From positions 2,234,482 through 2,298,481 of the forward strand of contig NZ_FSRA01000001.1 in assembly GCF_900129465.1 (NCBI RefSeq): 64,000 nt of DNA, in the 5' to 3' direction. The translations under genes were made by a program, and so were the position numbers. This document shows positions 45,047 to 52,013 of this stretch, piece after piece (within the stretch, counting starts at the first letter, position 1; each line of letters opens with the position of its first letter). The notes below the pieces were generated by a model that saw only the letters and a list, made by a program, of their open reading frames with translations, did no database searches and was not told the DNA's origin. This DNA comes from Chitinophaga niabensis (GTDB lineage: Bacteria; Bacteroidota; Bacteroidia; Chitinophagales; Chitinophagaceae).

Positions 45047-45796
45047 AACTGTTACAATTGTGGCGTTATCCTGAACAGGAAAAACAGGTCGGTGGAGCAT
45101 ATCATCAATGCTTCCATTGGTGGTTTCAGGAAGGGGTATAACCTCTTATGCGCTCCCTGTAATAAAGCGTTCGGGCGTACGATCGATTTTGACCTGGGGA
45201 GACAGCTGGGTGTTTTTGGGCGTTTGCTGAACATTCCCTTAGATCGTGGAGCGCATTCTTTGTCTTCTGAGATCGGTGTGATTGATTGTGACAGGGCCAT
45301 TGCCAAAATAGGTCTTAATTATTATTTGTCGAAGGGGTATGCCAAAGCATATATTGGCCCGGTGAGGGATTTTGTTCGCGGGGGTGCTGAACCTGTTTCC
45401 TATTACTATTTACCTGCTTCCGATATACATGAAGAAGACGAGGTTTCCCATATCATACATCTGCATGGTGGCGGCGGGGTTTTGTATGCCTATATTGAGC
45501 TGTTCAATATGCTGAACCGGGTGATCATTTTCAGTATGGATTATGCGGGGGAAGATATCCATGTTACTTACTGCCGGGATGTGGTACACAACCGGGAGTT
45601 GGCGAAGGGTGTGGATTTTCGTTTGGGGAGGAAGGAGTTGGAAGGGCTGCGGGTGGCTTCCGATCTGCGTGGTGAGGGGCTGCGGGTGGCTTCAGATATG
45701 CGTGATGAAGGGCTGCGGGTGATGGAGGCCTCCCCTGTGCGGTATGAAAGGCTGATAAGGCTCATTGAGCGCCGCAGGGGCTCTACCGGGGCATAG
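45044..45796 (+). CDS. HNH-endonuclease-domain protein with C-terminal repeats
   Basis: About 250 residues from the ATG at 45044 (MNCYNCGVILNRKN); the in-frame codon at 45008 lies inside the divergent gene. The N-terminal 60 residues form a zinc-finger HNH module: 'CYNCG', 'VEHIINASIGG', 'YNLLCAPCNKAFG', close to the HNH_5 type. The rest is a beta-rich unknown domain. Near the C-terminus an 11-residue unit (GLRVASDLRGE, GLRVASDMRDE, then partial GLRV) is repeated through a 33-nt DNA repeat at 45644-45724. The domain type is common in restriction and defence proteins and homing enzymes, but no methylase or partner is adjacent. Confidence 0.7.
   Translation: MNCYNCGVILNRKNRSVEHIINASIGGFRKGYNLLCAPCNKAFGRTIDFDLGRQLGVFGRLLNIPLDRGAHSLSSEIGVIDCDRAIAKIGLNYYLSKGYAKAYIGPVRDFVRGGAEPVSYYYLPASDIHEEDEVSHIIHLHGGGGVLYAYIELFNMLNRVIIFSMDYAGEDIHVTYCRDVVHNRELAKGVDFRLGRKELEGLRVASDLRGEGLRVASDMRDEGLRVMEASPVRYERLIRLIERRRGSTGA
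45644..45724 (+). repeat. In-frame 33-nt tandem repeat in the HNH gene
   Basis: Two complete 33-nt units (45644-45676, 45677-45709) and a 15-nt partial third unit begin with GGGCTGCGGGTG. They encode the 11-residue unit GLRVASDxRxE. Such repeats can change copy number by slippage. Confidence 0.85.
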
Positions 45797-46164
45797 GCTG
45801 CCAGGAAGAAGCTGTATGGGAGTGATCATTAGGTGTAGTATATGGGGAAGATACAGGGCAGATAAGGGATTGAAGGAGGGCAACCGGGAGATTGGTGGAG
45901 ATGGGGTGAAAGGGAAGTTAAAGGGATGTTGATCCCGGGTAACTGGCCTGTGCCTGGGGAAATTGGGGGCATTTTGAATAAGATGGCGTCTGTTTTGGGC
46001 ATGATCTTATGCCGGCGCCTTTAAAAAGGGTTGTTTTTTGAGAAAGACCTTTCATTGTTCAGTGTATTTTTTGCTGAGTTCAGTGCATTTTTTGCTGAAT
46101 TACATAGTTATCCCGCCGGAGGCCTATACTTCACGTTAATTCCTGTCACCCGCCTCCTTTGGCC
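45797..46164. other. 368-bp intergenic region
   Basis: No gene is supported here. The first half of the plus strand is strongly purine-rich (for example around 45870-45925). A 21-nt unit beginning TTCAGTG and containing TTTTTTGCTGA is repeated in tandem at 46058-46078 and 46079-46099. Short frames in this region do not look coding. Confidence 0.6.
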
Positions 46165-46977
46165 TTATTCCATTTGGGGTACAACAAGGGTATCCTTCCA
46201 CATGAATACCGGCTTTTGTTCCCGTTCGATGTTGTACGTTGGTAAAATAATTTCCTCCGGCAGTGAGGGAATGATGTCGATGATATCTGCCGCAAAGTAT
46301 TTACGGTTCCCCAATGCATACAGCCTCCCTCCTTCTTCGCTGAAGGCCTTCACCTGGAACACCACAATTGTTTCTGCCTCTCCTGCTTTAAACGGAAGCA
46401 CCAGCTCAGTTGCTTCCGCAGGCTGGCGGATGTCGATCATTACTTTGGCTGAAACGGCCTGTTCATAATCGCCTTCACTGAAGTTCACGCCTACTGCAAT
46501 GGCTTTTAGCTCAATGTGTGTGGTGTTCTTTGCATGCCGGATACTGCCCTTTTCAATGGCTGGTATGGCAATGCGGAGGCTGTTCACGTTCTGCGCCACT
46601 GCAGGCTTCAAGGGCAGGAGTTTACCCAGCTCCGTATCCTCGTTGAGCTTAAAGCCTGCCAGCATGTTCAGGTGTTTACGCTGAATGCTCCTGGCCCCTC
46701 TTTGCTGGCTGCCTGCATAGAGGACTTTCAGCAGCGAGGTGTTCAGCCGGTTGGTGAGATCACTGTCGTGATGGATCCCCAGCTCCGGCTTCAGTGCATA
46801 ACGTACCAGTTTCCCGGCTTTGCTGGCGGTGCCGAAATCCGTTGCAGAGAGCTTGGTGGCCTCACTGATGTTTACGTGTTCAGGAAGGCTTCGCATGCAG
46901 AGCTTCCCTTTGTGGTAATAGCCGACCGTGTTGCCGACCCTACCAGTGTACCTTACGATACTTGTTTGTTTTCCCAT
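46165..46977 (-). CDS. Bacteroidota-specific protein of unknown function (DUF6266-like)
   Basis: 270 residues, no signal peptide. The N-terminus 'YTGRVGNTVGYYHKGKLCMRSLPEHVNISEATKLSATDFGTASKAGKLVRYAL' resembles a group of Bacteroidota proteins with 'GKVG..VG....G...MRS.P' starts (DUF6266-like, from memory); the remainder is beta-rich with a C-terminal 'VVFQVKAFSEEGGRLYALGNRKYFAADIIDI'. Function unknown. Its promoter region holds a perfect -7 box TAAATTTG (minus strand, 47005-47012) and a perfect TTGAT-N4-ATCAA palindrome centred about 41.5 nt upstream of the predicted transcription start, so an FNR/Crp-type activator is likely. Confidence 0.75.
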   Translation of the reverse strand: MGKQTSIVRYTGRVGNTVGYYHKGKLCMRSLPEHVNISEATKLSATDFGTASKAGKLVRYALKPELGIHHDSDLTNRLNTSLLKVLYAGSQQRGARSIQRKHLNMLAGFKLNEDTELGKLLPLKPAVAQNVNSLRIAIPAIEKGSIRHAKNTTHIELKAIAVGVNFSEGDYEQAVSAKVMIDIRQPAEATELVLPFKAGEAETIVVFQVKAFSEEGGRLYALGNRKYFAADIIDIIPSLPEEIILPTYNIEREQKPVFMWKDTLVVPQME

Positions 46978-47004
46978 AAGATTGTTTTTTGGTTAAGTAA
47001 TCCC

Positions 47005-47049
47005 CAAATTTACGGGTATTACCCCCCTAAAATCTTGATATACATCAAG
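47005..47049 (-). promoter_or_regulatory. Promoter with FNR/Crp-type box at about -41.5
   Basis: On the minus strand, TAAATTTG (47005-47012) is a perfect -7 box; a start site 4-5 nt further on would be near 47000. The palindrome CTTGATATACATCAAG (47034-47049) contains TTGAT-N4-ATCAA, the classic FNR-family half-site pair, with its centre at 47041.5. The spacing is that of a class II activator site. Confidence 0.55.
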
Positions 47050-47070
47050 TTTCGAGCGTATCTAAGGGTA

Positions 47071-47119
47071 GTGCATGGAGGATTAGAGCATATCAAAAGG
47101 GAGTGCAGGGAGGATTAGA
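47071..47119. repeat. 17-nt imperfect direct repeat
   Basis: GTGCATGGAGGATTAGA (47071-47087) and GTGCAGGGAGGATTAGA (47103-47119) differ at one base and are 32 nt apart, about three helical turns. They lie between the genes ending at 47181 and starting at 46977. Function unknown. Confidence 0.6.
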
Positions 47120-47180
47120 TATTATCTGTTAAAACGACGCGCCGTTGTGCATCAGTTCCCGTCATTTGGCCCAGGACTGG

Positions 47181-47645
47181 TTATCCCTTCGCCCGGTTCC
47201 GGTTCAGCGTATAACTGTATTTCTCATTGCCTACCAGGAACATCTTTTGTTTATCGAGGATGAACAATACCTGTTCGTCCCCTTTCAGTAAAAACAGGCT
47301 TACTTCTCCCATGTCCAGCCGGTATACTATTGCCTCCGGGTGACCAGGTATTCCTTTCTCTATTGACCATTTCCCTGTACCGGACCTTATGCCCAGGCCA
47401 CCTGCTTTGTAGGTGGAAGGAAGCTTGGTAACCTTATCTACATACAACACCATCCAGATCTTCCGTTTAGCACATTCTTCCCGGTCTGGCATATTCAGTG
47501 CCTGTAAAAGTTCCCGGCAGGCAGTTCTGCCTTCATAAAAAGCCAATATGGAGGAGCCTGGCGGAACGGTATCTTTGGGGGGAACCTGTGCCTTTAATTG
47601 TATGGTAAGTGATACAAGCATGATCAGCAATACTATCTTTTGCAT
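47181..47645 (-). CDS. Exported NlpE-like small protein (paralogue of the next gene)
   Basis: 154 residues with a signal peptide ending in QLKAQ. The mature protein shares with the gene just upstream the sequence plan 'F/Y-x-G-x-T-x-C-x-x-L...DC...W-x-L', 'GKWSI..G', 'YRL/YQL', 'LLKGDEQVLFILDKQKMFLVGNEKYSYTLNR'. The 'EGRTACRELL' start and lipocalin-like strands are reminiscent of NlpE-type proteins. Five nucleotides separate the two genes, so they are an operon born of a tandem duplication. Function unknown. Confidence 0.72.
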   Translation of the reverse strand: MQKIVLLIMLVSLTIQLKAQVPPKDTVPPGSSILAFYEGRTACRELLQALNMPDREECAKRKIWMVLYVDKVTKLPSTYKAGGLGIRSGTGKWSIEKGIPGHPEAIVYRLDMGEVSLFLLKGDEQVLFILDKQKMFLVGNEKYSYTLNRNRAKG

Positions 47646-47650
47646 AGGAA

Positions 47651-48112
47651 CTATTTGATGCGGTTAAGGGTATAGCTTTGAAAAAGATCACCGGTCATAT
47701 AACGGCCCTGTTCATCCAGCAGGTGCAGGAGATCGTCGCCCAGTTTTACAAAGCGTACTGCGGCTCCTTTTTCGGGGCTCAGCTGATAGATGAGGAAGCC
47801 GGTGTAATTTCCCGTCCCCTGCTGAATGCTCCATTTACCGGCAGACTCACTTTGAACATCCGGCTGAGAGTGCGTATTATCCGGCAGGATATGACAGCTT
47901 TCCCCTGTTAACCTGTAAGTGGTGGGCTGCTGCGTACGCGGGTCATGAAACAGGGTGAGTTCCCATTTCACAAGGGCACAATCCTTATTGGCAGGGATAT
48001 TATGCAGTGGCCTTATTAACTGGCCACAGGGTGTGGTACCGGCAAATACTTCCCTGGGACTGGGGGAACCCAACATGGAAAGAAAGAGCCAGGCAGATAA
48101 GAACAGATGCAT
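47651..48112 (-). CDS. Exported NlpE-like small protein (paralogue of the previous gene)
   Basis: 153 residues with an N-terminal hydrophobic signal (MHLFLSAWLFLSMLG). It carries 'VFAGTTPCGQLIRPLHNIPANKDCALVKWELTLFHDPRTQQPTTYRLTG', then 'GKWSIQQGTGNYTGFLIYQL' and 'KLGDDLLHLLDEQGRYMTGDLFQSYTLNR', aligning end to end with the downstream paralogue. The family looks like a small beta-barrel stress or lipid-binding module; I cannot assign a role. The tandem repeat array at 48185-48358 lies just upstream. Confidence 0.72.
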   Translation of the reverse strand: MHLFLSAWLFLSMLGSPSPREVFAGTTPCGQLIRPLHNIPANKDCALVKWELTLFHDPRTQQPTTYRLTGESCHILPDNTHSQPDVQSESAGKWSIQQGTGNYTGFLIYQLSPEKGAAVRFVKLGDDLLHLLDEQGRYMTGDLFQSYTLNRIK

Positions 48113-48184
48113 AACATAGAATTTATCACAAGCTACTTAAAACGTTGCGCCGTATATATCTTTTACATGAAATGCGGGATTTCC

Positions 48185-48358
48185 TTGATGAAGTGTTGTT
48201 GCTTTTACCGGGTTATTGATGAAGCGCTTTACCGGGTTATAGATGAAGTGCTGTTCCCTTTACCTTGTTATTGATGAAGCGCTTTTACCGGGTTATAAAT
48301 GAAGTGCTGTTCCCTTTACCTTGTTATTAATGAAGCGCTTTCACCTGGTTAACTGATG
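48185..48358. repeat. Alternating 31/24-25-nt tandem repeat array
   Basis: The core TxRATGAAG starts at 48185, 48216, 48240, 48271, 48296 and 48327, giving spacings of 31, 24, 31, 25 and 31 nt; most cores are followed by YGCT and a TTTACCKKGTTA-like segment. A larger unit of 55-56 nt is thus present about three times. The last copy runs into the final codons of the minus-strand gene at 48341. Confidence 0.85.
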
Positions 48359-49243
48359 CAGGACCTGAAAGCCGATCCCCATTGTCATCATCCGTTCCTT
48401 TTTGTTAGCCAACAGCTGCTGCGTCCAGTCCAGCAATCCGCCATCGCCGATCTCATACACAACATCGTTCAGTACTATTTTCATCTTTATCCTGAAGCCA
48501 TAGTAGTAATTATTACTATTGTCCGGCTCAACAACAGAGATTGCCGGAATATCCGCTATCATGCTGCTCAGGCTGTCGAATCCTTTGGCCGGGATGATCT
48601 CAAAGTACATCTCCTGTATGCCAAAGACCTCTTTGCAGATCCGGGATGACATGGATATTTGTTTCAGCAGTTCTTCCCGCTCAAAATTAAAACTACCCGT
48701 ATCCATGCCACAGGAAACCAGGCAAAGCACCGAAAAATGAGGAGTGAAATGAGGATTGGAAACTGCCTGTGTGCGCAGTACCCTTGAAATATTGCTATAG
48801 TTGCAGGTTGTTTTTCCTAACGCTCTTTTTTTCTTTAACCAGGCATAATGCAAGGCTATTGCGTTGGTGGGGTCTGCCTGTACTTCTGTATTCCTTAATG
48901 CTGTGAGTACTTTCTTCTGATCCACCGTAGCTATCACACTGCTCGTTCCCAACTGGGCAACCGGTGAGAGTTCTACAGGCTCAAATCCTTTTGACGCTAA
49001 TAACTTATAGCAGCTTAATTCATCCTCTTTAAACTTTATAACATCTGTTTCAAAAGGTTTAACCAGCTTATTACGGGCATATTTGTTCAGCAAAGAGGAA
49101 GCCGTTTCCTGTTGAAGACGTTTGCTAAATACATCCAGCAGGATGGTATTCAATTCTGAACCGCTTAGTTCGGCAGATAAGACATTGACAAAGCTCTGCA
49201 AATCTAACCTGCTGATAATATGAGTGCTGATATTCTTTTTCAT
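48341..49243 (-). CDS. Class II aminoacyl-tRNA-synthetase-like protein (HisRS-like core)
   Basis: About 300 residues from the ATG at 49243 (MKKNISTHIISR), preceded by GGAAAAT. The order of motifs resembles a class II synthetase catalytic core: 'LTALRNTEVQADPTNAIALHYAWL' like the substrate loop LRPTxxA, 'SNISRVLRTQAVSNPHFTPHFSVLCLVSCG' like motif 2 (arginine, then the H-x-P-x-F turn), and 'YYYGFRIKMKIVLNDVVYEIGDGGLLDWTQQLL...TMGIGFQVL' like the GGRYDGL and GIG motif 3 of HisRS. No tRNA-binding domain is present. It may be a paralogue with a new role. Minus-strand box TAAATTTG (49265-49272) drives it, divergent from an EF-Tu-domain gene. Confidence 0.6.
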   Translation of the reverse strand: MKKNISTHIISRLDLQSFVNVLSAELSGSELNTILLDVFSKRLQQETASSLLNKYARNKLVKPFETDVIKFKEDELSCYKLLASKGFEPVELSPVAQLGTSSVIATVDQKKVLTALRNTEVQADPTNAIALHYAWLKKKRALGKTTCNYSNISRVLRTQAVSNPHFTPHFSVLCLVSCGMDTGSFNFEREELLKQISMSSRICKEVFGIQEMYFEIIPAKGFDSLSSMIADIPAISVVEPDNSNNYYYGFRIKMKIVLNDVVYEIGDGGLLDWTQQLLANKKERMMTMGIGFQVLHQLTR

Positions 49244-49264
49244 ATTTTCCAGGAGCTGTAAGTT

Positions 49265-49272
49265 CAAATTTA
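49265..49272 (-). promoter_or_regulatory. -7 box of the synthetase-like gene
   Basis: TAAATTTG on the minus strand fits TAnnTTTG and lies 21 nt upstream of the ATG at 49243, within the 66-bp divergent region shared with the EF-Tu-domain gene. Confidence 0.5.
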
Positions 49273-49309
49273 TCTGTATTTTCGGAGACACCCTAAAATC
49301 TATGAGCTT

Positions 49310-49663
49310 ATGCCCGAAAGTTTTTTAAAAGAAGAACATGGAACTGATCGTGCCGGAGGTAGGCTTATTCCAATAAAAGCAAAACTGACCTTGAAGAGAA
49401 CTGAAGAAGGCGGGCGGAAAAATGGTATTATCAGTGGCTATAGGCCAAATCATGTTTTTGAGTACGATAAAAGTGGACAATTATTACAGACATTTATTGG
49501 CGACATCGTTTTCGAAGGACAAGCGACCATTGAACCTGGTGAAACAAAAGATGTAATCGTTCGCTTCCTGGTCAACCAACCAATAGAAAAATACCTTACC
49601 AAGGGAAGAAAATGGTGGATCCATGAGGCATCAAAAGTTCTTGGAGAGGCTATAATTTTATAG
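49310..49663 (+). CDS. Stand-alone EF-Tu domain 3-like protein
   Basis: 117 residues. The whole protein aligns by eye with domain 3 of elongation factor Tu: 'KAKLTLKRTEEGGRKNGIISGYRPNHVFEY' corresponds to EF-Tu '[28 protein letters not shown]', and the C-terminus 'ATIEPGETKDVIVRFLVNQPIEKYLTKGRKWWIHEASKVLGEAII' to '[39 protein letters not shown]'. The GTPase domain and domain 2 are absent. In EF-Tu this domain contacts the T-stem of aminoacyl-tRNA. It is the first gene of an operon with the unknown gene 8 nt downstream and is divergent from the synthetase-like gene. Confidence 0.78.
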   Translation: MPESFLKEEHGTDRAGGRLIPIKAKLTLKRTEEGGRKNGIISGYRPNHVFEYDKSGQLLQTFIGDIVFEGQATIEPGETKDVIVRFLVNQPIEKYLTKGRKWWIHEASKVLGEAIIL

Positions 49664-49671
49664 ATCATTTT

Positions 49672-50325
49672 ATGGATCAGGTAATAAAACAAACATTAAC
49701 GCCAACAGACATCCTTAATATATTTATTGAACAACACCGGCTCTGCAGTCCGCTGGACCCTGAAGCAGACCCAGGTGAAGAACTTTCCTTTCTCTCTACC
49801 ATTGATGAATGGAGGAATGCAAGAGACCTTTTACCATGGCAACCGCTTTCTGTGGTTTTAAATGAAGAATTTCAGATCTCAGCAACAGCGGTAGAATGGA
49901 AATCAGTGTTAACCCCTTCAGACATCAAGACCTTAAAAGACGTTTGTGCATTAATTTCAAGTCATGTGTCCCGGCAGAATATCCTTCCAAAAAAGTTGTT
50001 CGGGCAGGAATGCCTTAGTGCAGCTGTTTTTCTGACTTTAAAGAAATACCTGGAACAATGTAAGGTAAACGTAACAGAAATCCGGCCATCTACGCCCGTA
50101 GCCCCATACCTTGAAAAACATTTCTCTGAAATAATGCAGCAAACAACCATTATTTCAAATGGTAAAAAAGTTTTTGAGCAGTTGGATATCAAAATAAAAA
50201 AACCGGGACTTCTGAACTACATAAACATCTTCGGCAAAGACCGTTATACATTTCTGACAGGGGATATAAAAACATTCAGGGACCTGGTTTTAAAGATCAT
50301 AGCAGTGAACCAGGAAAAGGTTTAG
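49672..50325 (+). CDS. Protein of unknown function, operon partner of EF-Tu-domain protein
   Basis: 217 residues, soluble and helical. 'LSVVLNEEFQISATAVEWKSVLTPSDIKTLKDVCALISSH' has the look of a four-helix carrier-protein-like module but lacks the DSL serine, so this is only a resemblance. It continues with 'LFGQECLSAAVFLTLKKYLEQCKVNVTEIRPSTPVAPYLEKHFSEIMQQ'. I do not recognise the family. It starts 8 nt after the EF-Tu-domain gene and must be co-transcribed with it. Confidence 0.75.
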   Translation: MDQVIKQTLTPTDILNIFIEQHRLCSPLDPEADPGEELSFLSTIDEWRNARDLLPWQPLSVVLNEEFQISATAVEWKSVLTPSDIKTLKDVCALISSHVSRQNILPKKLFGQECLSAAVFLTLKKYLEQCKVNVTEIRPSTPVAPYLEKHFSEIMQQTTIISNGKKVFEQLDIKIKKPGLLNYINIFGKDRYTFLTGDIKTFRDLVLKIIAVNQEKV

Positions 50326-50414
50326 TATCCTGCAAAAACAAGTTGCATGGTGTAATAATTTATTGTATTTTAATCCTGTTGTCCACGTTACTTTAATCGT
50401 TAATCCAAAACTCC

Positions 50415-51929
50415 ATGAAAACAAACATCACAATTTGTTTGCTGGGCTGCCTAAGCCTTGCGCTCCTCTCTGCGTGTCAAAAAAAGATCGCTCTCGAACG
50501 CCCCCTGTTGCTTAGTATGGTGGATAGTGTTTCAGAGGACGATTTTAATGTTGAAAGTACCTTCACCAATCCGCTGAAATCGAGCGGCGCCGATCCCTGG
50601 GTGTCTCAAAAAGATGGGAAGTATTATTTCACCTATACTCAAGGGAGTAAACTGGTGCTTTATGAAACAACCGCCATGTCCGAACTGGCATTGGCCAAAT
50701 ACGATGAAGCCTGGGTACCTCCAACAGGTATGCCCTACTCTAAGAACATCTGGGCGCCGGAGCTGCATTTCCTGTCTGGCAAATGGTACATCTACTTTGC
50801 TGCGGACAATGGCAGTAATGCCAATCACCGTATGTATGTAGTAGAGAACAGCTCAGCAGATCCCATGCAGGGAACCTGGACGCTGAAAGGAAAAGTAGCC
50901 GATTCTACCGACCAGTGGGCGATAGACGGAACCGTTGTGGAGTATGGCGGGCAATTGTATATGTTATGGTCCGGCGGTAACGCAGGTGCTGCACCACAGC
51001 GGATCTACATTGCTCCCATGAGTGATCCCTGGACAATTTCAGGCCCCAGGGTTGCTATCTCCAGCCCTTCTTATTCCTGGGAAATGAATGGCAGCGCCAT
51101 CAACGAAGGACCGCAACCGATCATCAATCCAGGCGGACAATTACTGGTGGTATATTCCGGCAGTGGCTACTGGGTGGATACCTATTGCCTGGGATTATTA
51201 ACGCTTCAGGCAAATGGCGATCCGTTGAATCCTGCGCATTGGGTTAAAACGTCCACGCCTGTTTTCTCCATGAATGCTGCCAGCGGTGCCTATGGGCCAG
51301 GGCATAATGGATTTTTCAAATCGCCTGATGGTACGGAAGACTGGCTTATCTATCATGCACGTAGCGCTGCTGGTGGCGGAGGCCGTAATGCACGCATCCA
51401 AAAATTCACCTGGAATATGGATGGTTCGCCGAACTTCGGGATCCCCGTCGCTATTAATTCTCCTGTAACCAAACCTTCCGGAGAACCCATACGGTATGTC
51501 TATAAAAAAGCCACCTGGTCTATTGCCGGTTACAGTTCACAGGAGCTTAACAATAACCGGATTGCTACCAAGATCATAGACGATAATGTATTAACTCCCT
51601 GGATAGCACGTTATTCCTCTCCGGCAACCAGTTATCCAGACCATTGGATCGCAGTGGATATGCAGGATACGATCCCTGTAGATGGTTTCATTTTTGTGCA
51701 GAAAGATGGCGACCGGAAAATAAAGGATATGGAAGTGCTGGTGGGCAATGATAATGCAACATGGGAAAGTCTTGGTACTATCCAGTTGCTGAACCTTCAT
51801 CCCAACAAACAGTATTTCACGCTTCCGGTGAGAAAGCAGGCCAGGTATTTTAAACTGGTACCGGTTTCAGGCCACGATACGCAGCCGCAGCCAGGTTTGG
51901 CAGAAGTGAGTGCTTTCATACTTGATTAA
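50415..51929 (+). CDS. GH43 lipoprotein with C-terminal F5/8C-type binding domain
   Basis: 504 residues with lipobox LLSAC (C21). The five-bladed propeller of glycoside hydrolase family 43 is evident, with the three catalytic acids in place: D60 in 'SSGADPWVSQKDGKYYF', D171 in 'QWAIDGTVVE' and E231 in 'AINEGPQP'. Residues about 370-503 form a discoidin-like carbohydrate-binding domain ('NRIATKIIDDNVLTPWIARYSSPATSYPDHWIAVDMQD'). It probably removes arabinofuranose or xylose side chains at the cell surface. It is convergent with a paralogous GH43 gene and near the split two-component system at 53733. Confidence 0.93.
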   Translation: MKTNITICLLGCLSLALLSACQKKIALERPLLLSMVDSVSEDDFNVESTFTNPLKSSGADPWVSQKDGKYYFTYTQGSKLVLYETTAMSELALAKYDEAWVPPTGMPYSKNIWAPELHFLSGKWYIYFAADNGSNANHRMYVVENSSADPMQGTWTLKGKVADSTDQWAIDGTVVEYGGQLYMLWSGGNAGAAPQRIYIAPMSDPWTISGPRVAISSPSYSWEMNGSAINEGPQPIINPGGQLLVVYSGSGYWVDTYCLGLLTLQANGDPLNPAHWVKTSTPVFSMNAASGAYGPGHNGFFKSPDGTEDWLIYHARSAAGGGGRNARIQKFTWNMDGSPNFGIPVAINSPVTKPSGEPIRYVYKKATWSIAGYSSQELNNNRIATKIIDDNVLTPWIARYSSPATSYPDHWIAVDMQDTIPVDGFIFVQKDGDRKIKDMEVLVGNDNATWESLGTIQLLNLHPNKQYFTLPVRKQARYFKLVPVSGHDTQPQPGLAEVSAFILD

Positions 51930-51938
51930 ATAAAGGAA

Positions 51939-51960
51939 GCCCCGGTAAACCAGGGCCTCG
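51939..51960. terminator. Probable terminator between convergent GH43 genes
   Basis: GAAGCCCCGG pairs imperfectly with CCAGGGCCTC around a TAAA loop (two mismatches), followed on the plus strand by GTTCGTTTT. Confidence 0.5.
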
Positions 51961-52013
51961 TTCGTTTTAGTAGAATTACCAGAACCTTTCGGGTCTGATA
52001 AGAGCATCTTTAA

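Noticed and set aside
45797..46164. Decayed gene in the purine-rich intergenic region
   Set aside because: No remnant of a recognisable protein was found in any frame; strand asymmetry alone is not enough.
46031..46468. Plus-strand frame with repeated FSVFFAE/FSAFFAE at its start
   Set aside because: The peptide repeat comes from the 21-nt DNA duplication; the rest is antisense to the gene at 46165-46977.
48185..48358. Possible CRISPR array
   Set aside because: The units are short, the segments between cores are themselves repeated rather than unique, and no cas gene is present.
49310..49663. Truncated pseudogene of EF-Tu
   Set aside because: The frame is intact, has its own start and operon partner, and diverges along its whole length from EF-Tu domain 3, so it looks like a separate family rather than decay.
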